Positions 1 to 13,000 of a stretch of DNA of 64,000 nt are shown here, piece by piece (within the stretch, counting starts at the first letter, position 1; every line of letters begins with the position of its first letter). The DNA lies in the NCBI GenBank assembly GCA_948567375.1, contig OX419759.1, forward strand, positions 27,381,493 through 27,445,492, given 5' to 3'. The translations under genes and the position numbers were made by a program. The notes beneath the pieces are model-generated. The model was not told where the DNA came from and did no database searches. It saw only the letters and a list, made by a program, of their open reading frames with translations. Origin of the DNA: Lunularia cruciata (lineage: Eukaryota; Streptophyta; Marchantiopsida; Lunulariales; Lunulariaceae).

Positions 1-1285
1 CACTGTGATGTTTCTCGTTGTAATATCATGATCAGTCGATTTGTCATCTATACCAGAAAAGGGAATACGTTTGACATCCTCTCCTGAAACCATTTGTGTA
101 ACCACTTTCAATACTCTACGTATATGAGAAATGAGAGGTGAAACCGTTCACGGAACGGGGTATCCAGAACCGACTCTAACATGTATACTTGATTTCATTC
201 GAATTCATGTTCATGTTCCTTAAAGGCCCATCTAGCCTCCATGGTGTTCAAGACGTTTGAAGCCTGGACATTGTCATGGGGGTGTCCGTCTGTCGACAAT
301 ACATTCACTTGTCCCCTACCTGTAGATTATACATGTTCTCTCCAGAAACATCCGGTTCCTACCCTCACTACATCCATGTAGACGTAGAGTCCACTTCAGC
401 ATGAACGATTCTAGTTGATTTTCATGTCTCCATATGCCCTCTCCAGTAACGTTGAGTACTACAGCTCTCTTATCTCAAAGCACTTGAAGGTAATCGGACT
501 TCCGCATCCAGCCCGTTCATGGATGTGCAAAGATGAAACTGCCATTGCTTTACCAACAGAGAAACCATCCAGCTGAGTAACCCAGACACAAAAGTTGTAT
601 CACAAAACAGATGTCTTTTCATCTTGAATGAAGACCTGGAAATCTGCATGATGAAACTCCAATTACTTGACCAATAGAGAAACTAACTGTCTCAATATTC
701 CAGGCACAAAAGGTTCAGTTTGACTTGTTGATCCTACTTAATTGATGCTATTAAACTGGAGATCACATGGTAAGCGATTCTGGATTGTACATTGAAACCA
801 TTGCCAAAACTTTCTGCCCTACATATACCAAGCATCATAAAAAGGATCATGATGCAAATCTTCTTCAGGGAGAGGAAATTGCCAACTTTGTGCTCTCGAA
901 GTGGAGAAGACTACTCTGGAAGATCCAGGAAGAAACAGGAAGAAAATCCTGAAAGATCCTGGAAGAAACACGGAATGATCTTGTAAGTAAGACAATCAAA
1001 GCAGCAATCGGAGAAGACCTGGAAAAGAAAAAACCAGCGAGGAACCTATAATGAACGTGTTGAAACAAATTTGACCTCGATTGATAACTCTAGTTAAGTT
1101 CTCGCTTTCTCCCAGTACTAGTCCGTATGAGTCTCTCTATCCTTACTGTAGAATACTTATCAGTAGTGTCTAATTGTGTCTCCGCTGAGGTCTTAAACGT
1201 ACTCCTCTTTTACTATTTTAATATTTGCCTCAAAGAAGGCAACGAAGAATAACTCTTCTTTTAGCATCAATGAGCTTCTGAAAGT
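1..1285. other. unassigned 5' flank or upstream intron
   Basis: No gene is recognised. A purine-rich stretch at 840-1060 contains two donor-like sites (CATG/GTAAGC at 769 and CTT/GTAAGT at 982), so an upstream Agenet exon may be here. No protein motif supports it. Confidence 0.3.
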
Positions 1286-1289
1286 CAGT

Positions 1290-1880
1290 AGAGAGGTACT
1301 CGCCCAGCCACGTCGGAACTGCATTAGGCACTGATGAAGGCGTCAATCCTTTCGTCAAGGCTCACTATCACCGCCTATCTGCTTCCTTCAGTGTGTAGTG
1401 TGTTAAGACTCATGCGTTCATATAGCATGCTGCGATGAACACCATCCAGTCCTCTCACGCTTCGCTCCACTCCACCCATCCTCAACTAAAGCAGTCTTTT
1501 GTTCCTTGCTCGATGTTTGCCTGTTTGATGGTTCTCCTCGGCTTACGATTTCATACGCTTAATCTGTTGTGTCCTGGTGGTTATTACAATATGTATACTA
1601 GTTCTCATTTCTCTTTATATGCTGCTCTTATTTCCCACATGTACTTGTTCTCTGTAGATGCTACTTGTGAAATGTATCACTTACGTTTTTACTTCTGAAT
1701 ATCTTCGTAATATTAGGCCCATTTAACTTCCATTTCGTCAGATGCAATTCATTTCTATTTGCACCGTTCATGCTTGCATTGCATATGCACTTCATACGCA
1801 CGTTCTCGGTTCCATACTTTAGAGGGTTCTGGATCCCCCGTTCTTGGAACGGCTTCTGCTCCCATATATCAAATAACTCT
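1290..1880 (+). repeat. SLR repeat copy 1
   Basis: This is the reference copy. A degenerate 5' module (CACTGATGAAGGCGTC at 1331) is followed by the CATGC...GCATG hairpin (1411-1429, loop with CATA), a C+T-rich body with the CACGCTTCGCTCCAC segment, and the 3' module GTTCTGGATCCCCCGTTC with hairpin 1838-1852 (CCGTTC-TTG-GAACGG), ending in CTTCTGCTCCCA. No ORF or transposase is present, so the element is non-autonomous or non-coding. Confidence 0.7.
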
Positions 1881-2109
1881 TCTTGTACAGCAATGTACAT
1901 TATTTCACTCAAAGAAGAAGAATCCACGAAGAGCGGCCCTGAAAAGTGCTACAGTTGCCTTCCAGTTTTTCAAATCCCCGCTCTCCTCTGATGCTCTCCC
2001 TCTCTTTCTTTGCGCTCTTCTCCATGTTCTTCCTCGGCTCTTACCTCTTTGCTTCTGCTATTCTCACTATCTGCATATTGCAATTCTGTTAACTGCCTAT
2101 TGCACTACG

Positions 2110-2935
2110 ATCATTCCTGAGCGGCTTTTCCTGGAAGCAACCGAGTGTGCCTTGGCACTCGTGAGCTGTTGAACAGGAACTCTGTACGAGGGTTGTTGGC
2201 ATCCGCCCACCTACTTCGGCATTTCGTGGGACACTGATGGAGTTGTTAGTGCTTTTGTGCAGGCTTACTTTTTCGTAGTAAGCCTGCATTCAGACTGTTA
2301 TAATAAGCTTGCGCTACTATAACCCTCTTCTGTTCAATGTCTCAGGACTCATGCGCTCATAGCGCAGGCTTTGATATACACTGTCCAGTCCTGTCACACA
2401 CTTCGCACTAGCCCAGCCATCATCCATTAACACGATGCTTTCCTACTTGTTCAATAGGTTACCCCAATGTGTCAGGGTCAGAGTCAGTCTGGTCAGACAT
2501 GGTTATGGAACTGGGTTGTTTACAATGGGTTAAGTATTCCATTTTATGAAATATTTCATACTTCAGTACTTTCCCTTTGCTTTCAATGTATCTTCCTATT
2601 CGCTCGACGGTTTCTCCTCTGCTTTCAGTTTCAGATGGATCCTGCATTTCTGCTCGAAAAGGCTCGCTTCCTTACTCACAGGATGCATACCATTTCAATG
2701 TAGGTGCTGCTTATGGAATGTATCAAATTTTCTTCTGCTTTCTATCGATCTCACTTATGTTCCGCCCCGTAATTACTTGCTTAGGTCGGGTTCATTTTGG
2801 TTTGCATCCGTTCATGTATGCATCTCATGGCTTCCATAAGGATTCCTTCGGTTCGTTTCGGGTTGGTCTTAAGTGGGTTCTGGATCCCCCGTTCGGTGAA
2901 CGCCTTCTGCTCCGATTGCTTATATAAGCGCAGTG
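2110..2935 (+). repeat. SLR repeat copy 2, with B module inside
   Basis: All modules are present in order: hairpin 1 (CACT...AGTG, 2232-2251), hairpin 2 (TGCGCT-CAT-AGCGCA, 2352-2366), a B module (GTCAGA-type hexamers, then GGAACTGGGTTGTTTACAA, 2465-2545), a pyrimidine-rich body, and hairpin 3 (CGTTC-GGT-GAACG, 2889-2903). Confidence 0.7.
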
Positions 2936-3679
2936 ACGGAGAATTAAATAACAAAGCAAAGGTGTGGAGATACCGAACGAAGCCTTTGTACTATACAAGA
3001 ATCATTTCTGATGAGTTAACTGAAGGCGTCAACGAAACCTAATTAACGGGTGAGCCGAGAATAAAAGAAACGAAGAAGCGCGGAAGACAACATCATTAAT
3101 ATCTTATCTTCTCGTAATCGTTCTTGTGAAATCCATTCATAGCAATAATTAGACTTGTCGATTTGGAAAACATTCTGAAACAGTGAGAGCTTGATGATTG
3201 ATACTTCCACTTTGAATAGCAAATGGCTTTTCTTTCGCAGTATAATATGGGCACTGACCGGAAATGGCAGTACTATTCTCCACCTTTTTTCATTGGGGAT
3301 ATGAAGACAGGTTTTCATCGTAACGGTAGAATGAGGAATCCTAGTCGTCGTCGTCACGGTGATGAACCTAAGAACAATAAGTGCATGCATACTCTCCTGC
3401 TCCTGGATCTCGTTCACGTTGAGCAAAGGGAAAATAAGAGTTGAAGGGATAACAAAGCCGAAAGTGAGTATTATGGAAGATCTAAAAATAACAAGGAATG
3501 ATCTGGAAATAAGCAGAGAATGGATACTAAAGCAAAAAGGAAGAAGTATGGAAGATCTTGGAATAAACTTGGAGGAGTGAAGACACAAGGAGGATTAGTA
3601 AAGAACAAACAATCAGGAAGCAACCCGGCAAAGGGGGATTTCGGAGTCTAGAGCGAGTAGCTTGCGACAATCAATTCAG

Positions 3680-3985
3680 CTAGTCGTAGAAGCCGGAAGT
3701 TCCCAACGTTGGACTTGGAGGACCCGCAAATCAGAATCCTCTATTTCGTCCGATGTAGCCCTGAATATGTCAACCAAGCCGAGCAACGTCAAAATATACT
3801 TATGGTCAACAGTAGACGATGTGGTTGAGAATATTGCAACATGTGATTTAGGACTGGATAATATACATCGCAGCATGCTCAATGAACGCATGTGTCCTAG
3901 GGAACTTCCGGCTTCATCTTCATGCTATGATTACATCATGGTTTTCCCCAAGGTCGGGCTTGCTCGCACTTGCAATGAACTGCAG
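3680..3985 (+). other. candidate upstream exon (coding-like, low confidence)
   Basis: An open stretch of 102 codons lies between an acceptor-like CAATTCAG and a good donor CAG/GTACCTG, phase 0 at both ends. The peptide is mixed, with no low complexity, and ends FPKVGLARTCNELQ. A dispersed repeat begins just after the donor. It cannot join exon a directly (phase 0 against phase 1), so another exon would be needed. No domain was recognised. Confidence 0.25.
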
Positions 3986-4019
3986 GTACCTGTGCATCTT
4001 AAAGATCATGCTAACCCGG

Positions 4020-4165
4020 GTGCAGATTTACGCATGCTCACCTCTGTATACTTGATAGTTATAACGATTTTTACTAGGTTACTACCATGTCTGAGACTCA
4101 GAGTCAGGACGGTCAGACGCGGGTACGGGACTGGGTTGTTCACACGGGTTCTGTATTCTGCTACA
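4020..4165 (+). repeat. B-module repeat copy
   Basis: GATTTACGCATGCTCACCTC leads, through TTGATAGTTATAACGA, to GTCTGAGACTCAGAGTCAGG and GGGACTGGGTTGTTCACACG. The same string of words recurs at 7747-7905, 8835-8915 and 22,845-22,985. Confidence 0.6.
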
Positions 4166-4599
4166 CAACATGATGCAAATGATCAATAGTAAAATCAAGA
4201 GCTTAGAGTACAGGGATCATTTTGTGCCAGCTATCTTGATACAGGATTGTGTGCGAGGTGCTAGACCAGCATAAATCGTAATAACTTGCCCTTCACGTGT
4301 GACGTTTATTACCCACCTCTATGAAGTACCTTTTATAGAGGAGTCGTTCATATCTTTCATCTTTATGTCTAAACCCTAAACCCAAGATGAGGAGATCTAT
4401 GCTGCAATGTTCTGATGTTGAGAAGTGCAAATCTAGGCAGTAACATTTCTGAGTATATAAGTTGCATAAGCTCCTGTAGCACATAAGTTTCACATGTGCT
4501 TGATATACTAATAATGGATCGAATCCTGGTCCTTATTCCTTGACTTTTATTTCAATCTGTATAGTGCCTGTCCTCAGTTTTAAGTGGCTATAGTCTGTG

Positions 4600-4705
4600 T
4601 TTCAACGAACGGGTTCCATATTCATACACTCAATAGAACTTGTCCTCAGTGGGTGTGGATTCCTCGTTCTACGAACGGCTTCTGCTCTCATTTCACACAA
4701 TATAT
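4600..4705 (+). repeat. SLR 3'-end fragment
   Basis: Only the 3' module is present: GTGTGGATTCCTCGTTC, hairpin 4664-4678 with loop TAC and one U-G pair, then GGCTTCTGCTCTCATTTC. Confidence 0.6.
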
Positions 4706-4987
4706 CTGGATGACTGATATGGATCGACTGGATCTTTGATGTATCGTTACATACTATATCTGGATGATGGATATTAAATCAAGTGTAGAGAGAATATTAT
4801 ACCTCTTAACACCTTTCTTCCGAAGGATGTATTGGCAAGCCAAAACCCCGTTGGCATGCTGATCTAGTCCATGGAGTATATGCACTGACGTTTGTAGACA
4901 GTGAAACTATGCGGTTCAGAGGTTGTCGGAGGCGTTTAAGGGATAAGCTTCTCTCTTCGATCTATTTGGACTACTGAATCTACAAAG

Positions 4988-5060
4988 GTAGATGTAGTTC
5001 TCATCTGACATTTTATAGGGTACTCGCAAGAGATGGATGTCAGATGGGAACTACACCTAC
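4988..5060. repeat. foldback: 24-base inverted repeat, 25-base loop
   Basis: The left arm at 4988-5011 pairs with the right arm at 5037-5060: 22 Watson-Crick pairs, one T-G and one A-C. Weaker pairing continues 2-4 bases outward. Size and shape fit a small hairpin RNA precursor or a MITE core. Confidence 0.7.
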
Positions 5061-5489
5061 TTCTATGGTTCCAGTTCGGAAGACCCTGTAAAATGTACAG
5101 AAGACTTCGAGGAATCTCTCCTCTATCCCCAGAGTCTCCGTATAAACCTTATACCGTACTTTCTGTCTGAATCACTGTCGCCAAGCATAGGTTGAACAAG
5201 CTGTATGCAGACATACGCATGCTTGCCTCCCTATGTAACCTCTGCTATTTCTACTCTTTTCAATGTTCTTCTGCCGTAACATCTTTTGCTCCTGATATTC
5301 TCATCGTTTGCAATTCTGTTTGTGTTCACTTCTCACTTCCACAGTACAAATCGATACTACTTTTTCAGGTAATGCTAAGGTGCGTCTCGTATCCTTTCTT
5401 TGCACATGCTTCCAATTCTGCATCTTCCATTAGGACACCTTTTATTCTTTCTGCCCTACAGCTACTCCTCCAATGCCCTCTAGCATAAT

Positions 5490-6620
5490 TCACTCAAATA
5501 GCTCCTGAGCGGGTCTTTTTGGAAGAGACCGAGATCACGCTGGCCCTCATGAACTTTCGAACACGGTAGGAAGGGTACTGGCATACCGCCAGCTACTTCG
5601 GCACTGCGTGGGCACTGATGAAGTCGTTAAGTGCTTTCATGCAGGCTTACTATGGCAGTTTGACTGCTTCCTTCTAGTGTTTAGTGTTTTACGACTCATG
5701 CGCTCATACAGCATGCTGTGATATACACGATCCAGTCCTGTCACCCTTCGCTCCAACCCAGCCAAGATACCATCCATTTTTCTCACACTTCGCTCCACCC
5801 CAGCTATCCTCCACTAAAGCTATGCCTTCCTACTCGCTCTATATTGTCGCTTTGTTTCCACATGGATATTTTTATTCGCTCGATGGTTCTCGTTTGCTTT
5901 CAGTTGCAGATGCTTCCTCTGTTTCAGAACGTTGTCTTTTCATCTTACATGAAGCATACTAGCTTACTGTAGGTGCTGCTTAATGAAATGTATCAATCTC
6001 CGTCGCTGCTTTCTATGATTTCCGCTTATCATCCGTTGTTTATTTCCTTGCTACGATCACCTAGAATTTAGTTTGCGTACGTCCATGCTTGCATTTCATT
6101 ACTTCGATGTGCGTGTTCTCTGTTCGGATCTGTTCCCTGCTAAGTACATTCTGGATCCCCCGTCCTTCGAATGGCTTCTGCTCCCATTACTCAAATATGT
6201 TTCCTACATTAAACGCCCTTTCTTGCTTGCATTTCCCATGTGCATGTGTTTGGTTCGGTCCTAAGTGGGTTCTGGAGTTTAGGAGTAAGTGAGTGACTTC
6301 TACTCCCATTACACAAATATGTTTCCTAATTTGCACACGTTTATGCTTTCATTTCATTACTTCCATATGTATGTTCTCGGTTCCCTAGTAAGTGGGCTCT
6401 GGATCCCCCGTCCTTCAAACGGCTTTTGCTCCCGTTGCTCAAATATGTTTCCGTTATCCATGTATCCGGTTTGGTCCCAAGTGTGTTCTCGATCCCCCGT
6501 TAGGTGAACGGCTTCTGCTCCCACGTCTCAAGTATGGTTCATTTATCCATATGCATGTTTCCGGTTCGGTGCTAAGTGGGTTCTGGATCCCCCGTTCGGT
6601 GAACGTTTCTTTCTTGTCTC
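5490..6620 (+). repeat. SLR repeat copy 3 with three extra tandem 3' ends
   Basis: A complete copy has hairpin 1 at 5612-5634 (GCACT/AGTGC), hairpin 2 at 5697-5715 and a decayed hairpin 3 at 6160-6174. It is followed by further 3' modules of about 100 bases, each centred on GGATCCCCCGT (6401-6423, 6491-6512, 6586-6605). This local tandem growth of the 3' end is the clearest in the window. Confidence 0.7.
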
Positions 6621-6950
6621 GCATTCCTCAAAAATGTTTCCTTTATCTATCGTTTCCCTTGCTTTCAAATGCATACTCTGCTATTTCGCATCGCATTGCT
6701 TGGCAATGCATGGTTCCTTCCTTCACTAGGTGCTGCGTACTAGTCTTGATAATGAATGCCATATCAATCTTCTCTCCTGCCTTGAACAGCTTTGCAACGT
6801 GTGTTTTTGTCAATTTCAAGTTGTTTCGTCTTGTATGCATTACTTTCCTGTTTCTACTTTTGTTTTAAAAGCCTTCGGCACGGGTTGAATATCTGCACAA
6901 AACTCCAACTGTGAATCTGATGTTGCTCACTTGCCTGGATGAGCGTGCAG

Positions 6951-7020
6951 GGACTTCGAGTTTCAGCGAGATGCAACAGACACAACTTCGGGCGCAGATT
7001 CTCATCTACGGGGATCTTAT
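6951..7020 (+). CDS. Agenet gene exon a (conserved block, first part)
   Basis: An internal exon of 70 bases between an acceptor ending GTGCAG and a donor ATGTAAGC. Read from its third base it encodes FSEMQQTQLRAQILIYGDL, which matches the block I recall just upstream of the Ala-rich region in plant G2484-1 proteins (FTD-QQVQLRAQI-VYG). It enters with two bases of a codon and leaves with two, so both neighbours have fixed phases. The overlapping ATG reading frame at 6939 is a frame shadow. The exon that should precede it must end in phase 1 and was not found. Confidence 0.85.
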
Positions 7021-10000
7021 GTAAGCTCCCATTGCTATTGCTCCTTTCCCGGGAGTATGTAGCACTTATTGGTTTGAATCTCGAATTGAATAAATATTAT
7101 GCTTGGACAGCCGGAAAATCTATTGATGTAAACATACTGCTGTCAACTTTTTGAACTTCTAACTATATCCCATTCATATGCACTTAGTGGGTTCTGGATC
7201 CCCCTTTCTTCGAACGACTTCTGCCCCCATTTCACATACCATCAAATGGAGCATGTTGTGATATACGTCACACTTCCTCTTCTACCCATCTACCAAACTC
7301 TACACTATGTTTCCTTGCTCACTACCTCCATGCACCTTTCGGTTGTTTGTCTGAACACCACTTTCAGGAAGAACCGAGTTAACCTTGGCACTCGTGAGCA
7401 AACGAGCAGAAACTCAGGACGGGAGGTACTGGCATTGCATCCAGCCACGTTAACACCCACTGACGAAGTCGTGGGTGTTATCGTGCACTTTTTGTGAAAA
7501 GAGTGCTTCTTCCTTATTGTGTTGTGTAGTCTTGACCGACTCATGCTGACATAGAGCATGCTCGGGTTAATCCCAGTCCTCATACCCTCGCTCCTGCGAG
7601 TTTCATAAATTTTGAGACATGGGCAGTTCATGTCCTATGCACTAACATCTTCGTGCTGTCACCTCGTCATGCTTCTTTCTCAAGATTGCAATTTCTCACA
7701 ACAAAATGTACTGCAGGTACCATGCATCACAAACATCATGCTTACCCTTGTATGCAGACTTGTGCATGCTTACCTGTCTATGTAACTGATAGTTATGACG
7801 ATCTTTATTGGGTTATCATCATATGTCAGAGTCAGAGTCACAGTCAGAGTCAGTCCTGTCAAACGTGGGTATCCGACCGGGTTGTTTACAACAGGTTCGA
7901 TAATTGTTTACTTAGCATGTTTACTGGTTTATCATATGTCAGAGTCAGTCCAGTCTGTATTCCATTTCTCAAATATGATCCTCTCCTTTCAATTTCAGAT
8001 GCTTTGTTTGTTTGAAATTGATACAGATTGCATAGATTCGCAACGTGCGTTTTTGTCAATTCCTAGTTGCTTAAACTTGCGTGCACTTGCTTAGATCTGC
8101 TTGTCTTGGTTTGCATCGGTTCTGTCCTAAGTGCTGTGTGGATCCCTCGTTCTACGAACGGCCTCTGCTCTCGTTACTAATATATGATATTGGATGGACA
8201 GCAAAGGAGTACTGCCAGAGCACACCCTTATGTTGACGGCTTTTTCAGAGGACCCAGAAGGTATGACTCGCCTCAATCAAGGTTGTGTATTTGTTTTAGG
8301 GCTTATTTTGATGAATACTAGTTCCAAAACCTCTTCATGTAAACGTACGTAAATATCTCCCGAGTAGGGGGGTTACCTTTTTTTTCCTCTTTTCCCCTTC
8401 TCGGGTTCTGTTGGATTTGTAGGATTAAGCCCTTCGTGACCAGTTTCCTTGACATTATCTTGGATTCCTTATCCACTTCCACGTGTAACCCTTACTGTGT
8501 CTATTTCCAATAACCATTTGCTTTGACCGCGTGTTCATTGAGTCCATGGGGTGCGTAACGTGCCTGGAGGCACGTTATGCACCCCATGGACTCACGGACC
8601 CTATGGACCCCACGGGAGCTTTGACTTCCGTGCTCTTCATTGTTAAATTGGTAACTGTCGCGAATCAGTCACACTTCCACCATACACTCTCCCTGGGCCC
8701 TAGAACATCCAGCTAACTCGTATCTTATTTCAACTTTCATCCTGAGATGAGCTATTGTAATGATCAGCTTCACAGCGAGTTTATGGCTGATATATCTTTT
8801 CTGGGTTATACACCTTATGTATAATGTTACCATCGTATGTCAGACTCAGAGTCAGTCCATGTCCACGTGGGTATGGTACCGGGTTGTTTACAACGAGTTC
8901 TGTATTTAATTACGTAATCTGTAAAATTTAAGTTAAGGAGTTTAAGGTTTAGGTAGTTCGCCACTTAACTTGAGTGGCACGTCGATACCAGCTATTGGCC
9001 AGCAGACGTCTTTCCTGCAGAAAGGTATCAAACGTTTCAGCTGGTCTGCAAGTAGTAGAAGGGATGATTTTGGAGTGCAATGTGCGCTGCCCGAATTCTT
9101 ATCTTCCGTCATGGTATGCTTGTTAACTGTGGGCAATGTCATCGCCACTTTCAGAAGATTAAATTCTTCAGAAATTTGACTGAATTTTGCCGTTTGCCTG
9201 GTAACATCAATCTTTTGTATCAGCTGCAGGCCATCTCATGTTTGTCTTGTCTCCTCGGTTTTCCAGTTCTGTTCTGAGATGTCCCAGAACGGGTACTAAC
9301 TCCTTTTCTTTTGGGCCTTGGGGACATTCTGCACTGATGCACAATGTCCTAACTTGTTCCAACCTCTGCTGACTGTTGATGCGCTCTATGCTTCGTAATG
9401 GCGTTGAAAGATCTGTACGTCTTTGACAAGCCTACTGCAATCATCAAATGATATCTGTTCATCCGTGTCACAGAGTCGAATAAATGTAACAAGGCCTGTT
9501 TAGGTATGCGGCCATCTCATGGTTGTCTTGTCTTCTCAATTTCTACTGAGATGAGATTGAGATGTCCCAGAAGATGTCTGGCTCCTTGCTTTTGGGGACA
9601 TTTTACAATTATGAATTGATTTTTTCTCAGCCGTCAATATTTAAATAAATATAATAAGGTCCATTGTGGTATGTTGAATCCTTTTCTGTGGACAATTCGT
9701 GGGAAGGAGTAAAGCTTTCTACATTGAGAGCTCAAGTGACCGATTCCGCAAGTGGCTATAGTAGTCAAATGAAACCTCTATGTAGTGCGAAGGCAAGGGA
9801 AACTCCAAGTGCTCAGACCAGTTTTGGACCACCTTTCGAAGGGTCTGTCATTCCCATCTGCTAGAGATTTGCGTGGATCTAGGATTTATCTAGGAAGACC
9901 TCATACCAACTGGAAAGGAGGGCCCTGCGGAACACCAGCTAAAGTGGAGAGTCTTAAGTAGAACACCTACTAATGAGGAGAGTCCAGTCTAATGTATCCA

Positions 10001-13000
10001 CCTATATCCACCTCTTGATGAGTTCTGAATCTCCTGTTCGAAGAACGGCTTCTGCTCTCATGTCCTAATATCCATCTCTTGCCTTGGAACTGATGAGTTT
10101 TCGAGGGGTACTGACTCATGAGGCTATGTTCATTTATGCTATCATTCGATCAGATGTTCGCTATCTTGTATACTTTACATATCTTGCATCTTATTTGCAT
10201 TCAATGAGTTCTGGATCCCCCGTTCCTCGAACGGCTTGTGTCCTCATTTCTTTATATCCAGTTGCCTGGGCACTTATGAGCTTTCGAAACATAAACTCGG
10301 TACCATGGGTACTGGCACTCTGATGAAGTCGTACGTGCTTTTGTGGATGTGTACTATGACCGCCTTTCTCCTTCTCTCTGTGTTTTTGGCGTTTGCGGAC
10401 TCATGTGTGCATAGCACATGTTGCGATATAATCTATATCCTGTCCTCTAAGCTTCTCTGAGCGATTTCATACTCTCAGTCTGCTGACTCACGGATCTTCC
10501 ACGGCTTTCGATTTCCAGGCTTGTACATGATTCTCGACTTCTGTTTATCTTGATCATTGTCGCCTGGCTGGTTGAATCGTTGCTTTTACTGTAGATTTTA
10601 TTTCTCTACATGCTCGGTTTTTCTGTTTACGCATTTTCGATGCTTCTACTTGTACATCGGTGTTACTCTTGCTATGTTTCCAGGTTCCGCTAATATATGC
10701 TATCATTCGATCAGATGTTCACTATCTTGTATACATTACATATCTTGCATCTCATTTGCATTCAATGAGTTCTGGATCTCTCGTTCATCGAACTGTTTCT
10801 GTCCTTATTTCTCTATATCCAGTCCTCTTTCGCTTCGCTCTCGTCTCCTAATGTCCTGTTGCGTTACACTGTTATGTTTCAATACGTCTCAGAAAAAACA
10901 CCATCCACTCCGCTCCCGCATTGCTCCACTCCTCCCGTCCTCAACTAATTCCCTCCCTATTTTTTTTCACTCGCTCTTTGCCTGCTTCATGGTTCATACA
11001 TGACTTGCAATCTCGAGTGTTCCTGCCCGACCCCAGACTATAACTTATTTTCTTCGTTCACGCGGTGCTTATAGGTGGTCAATTGCCCAATGTATTATAC
11101 TTCTCGAATTCTGTTGGATAGCCGCCACTGAATACACGGTGTTTGCCAGTTCTTTATATATAGAGCTATATATGTTGTTCTCGATATGTTGCAATTATGC
11201 CTTTGCTTCAGGTTACATTCGATGCATTCTACTTAAAGATTCATCACTATTCTCGTTTTGAGCATATCTTGGTTACCTTTCATATACACTTAATGAGTTC
11301 TGGATCACCCGTTCCTAGAACGGCTTCTGCTCTCATCTACCAATATTCAACTCTTGAACTAAATCCCGAAGCGATGGAGTGGAATCCAGGAATTTCAAAG
11401 GTGGAAGGTCAATTGTGTTCATCATTTGACACTCCTTTAGTGCCGTTTAATATCGAACAAGTAACATTCCCTTTTGAAAGTATGTTGGAACCAGACTCTA
11501 TCGAGAAAGACCACACGAATCCACCAACTGCCGGTTGTGATCCTGGAGTTCCGCAGTGTCAAGCCAGCAGGAGAAGTGGATCCTTCTCTGATCCTCCGCT
11601 TGCTCGTAAATGTCCAAAAGTAGCAACTTTTTATGGTGAGGCTTTAATTGGACCACAATGTCGTTAATTCCTTCTCTGCAATCATTGCAAATTGCCATTT
11701 CTACAAATTTGCGGGTTATTAGAATGTCTTGGGTTGTGGCTACTATTGCTAGTCTCAAATATCAGAGTTGTTCCATTCTCTTTCGGGAAACGTAGGTTGA
11801 TGGAAGCGCTTGGTAGGGTATCTACTTTGAACTGTGGTTGAGGATGAGCATGTTTTGACCGAGCAATCATCCCGGGTCTTCCACCTCAGCCAATTCCTCG
11901 CTCCTTTTACCTCGACCAGTTTCGCTGGAGTTTACCATTGTCACCGGGAGAACTCACAAGCTCAAATCCACTAATCCAAATCCACATCTGTTAGGTAAAG
12001 CTTAGTGGTGAATTTGGGGTTTGGGCCACTTATCGCCTGTCATTTCTAGTCAACCATTACTGAGTTCACTGTTTATCATCTTTCAGACCGGGCGTAAAGG
12101 TAGTCCATGCCTGTCCCTACTCGTCCTTCCCCACAGTAGAATAGGGATAGCTTCTCTTTGATTATGAAATCTGTTTCTCTCTATCTACTATTGTGTACCT
12201 ACCAAAGGCCGCGGAATGTTTGATATCTTGACTTATGGGGACTAAAATCTCAATCGGGTCCAAGTTGCAGTAATCCAGAAACAACCAAGCATGTGCATCT
12301 GGAACTCGGTTGTTTACAATGGGTTCTGTATTCCATTACGCAGTAGGGAGATGGGAAGCCGTGCGCTGAACGGCTTCTGCTCCCATTTCCTATATATGCA
12401 ATTGTCCTTATCCCTGGAAGGCTTCTTGCTTGTATTGACGTATAGGGCTGGGTTTGTGTTTGGGTAGTTCTGTTTTAACTGTTGTCGAGTCCTATGTGGT
12501 TCATAGCTGCTGTTCGACAGATGTTTCTTTGATAAACTTGGTATCGTTTATTATGTAGTTCTCTTTACTGGTTTGCCTCCTCACATTCTGATGCAATTAT
12601 CCACTGCACTATAAAGCGAACAGCTTCTGCTCCCATTATCTATATAATGCGGCACATGTCTGTGGATGATGTAAATTGAGAGTTTGTAAAACTTTGAGAC
12701 TTCACTTAACCTTGGCACTGGGTCAACAATGGGTTATAGGTTCTTCCATAGATGGGAACTGACATACCATTGTATATCGAGGTTCTAGGGTCCTGAATAC
12801 GTCTAAATATGTCGAGGGTTCTGAATGCAGTTGCATGCGCCGCTTGTTGTGGATGGACGGTCTGGCATGTGAGTACTATATCCATAGCATACCGTGTCAT
12901 GATTTGCTCATAACCACCAATGCAGGTTGAGATAAATTGCTTTCCATGCTGAATCCATACCGCGTTTTGACCATGATGGCCAGGAAAGCGTGACTTTGAA

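Noticed and set aside
1828-1850. GGGTTCTGGATCC as a tRNA-type B box (tRNA-derived SINE)
   Set aside because: The spacing and the GA of the B-box consensus are wrong, and no A box was found at the right distance.
3043-3588. 181-codon minus-strand ORF
   Set aside because: Ser/Ile/Phe-rich complement of a purine-rich plus-strand stretch; no domain.
4368-4385. Telomere-like CTAAACCCTAAACCC
   Set aside because: Only two units; too short to be an interstitial telomere block.
10265-10300. Hammerhead-ribozyme-like core in the SLR 5' module (TTATGAG, CTTT, CGAAAC; also CTGATGAG, TTTT, CGAG at 10,090)
   Set aside because: No single copy has all invariant core bases, the majority form is CTCATGAG, stem II would be one pair, and I find no cleavage-site strand with proper stems I and III.
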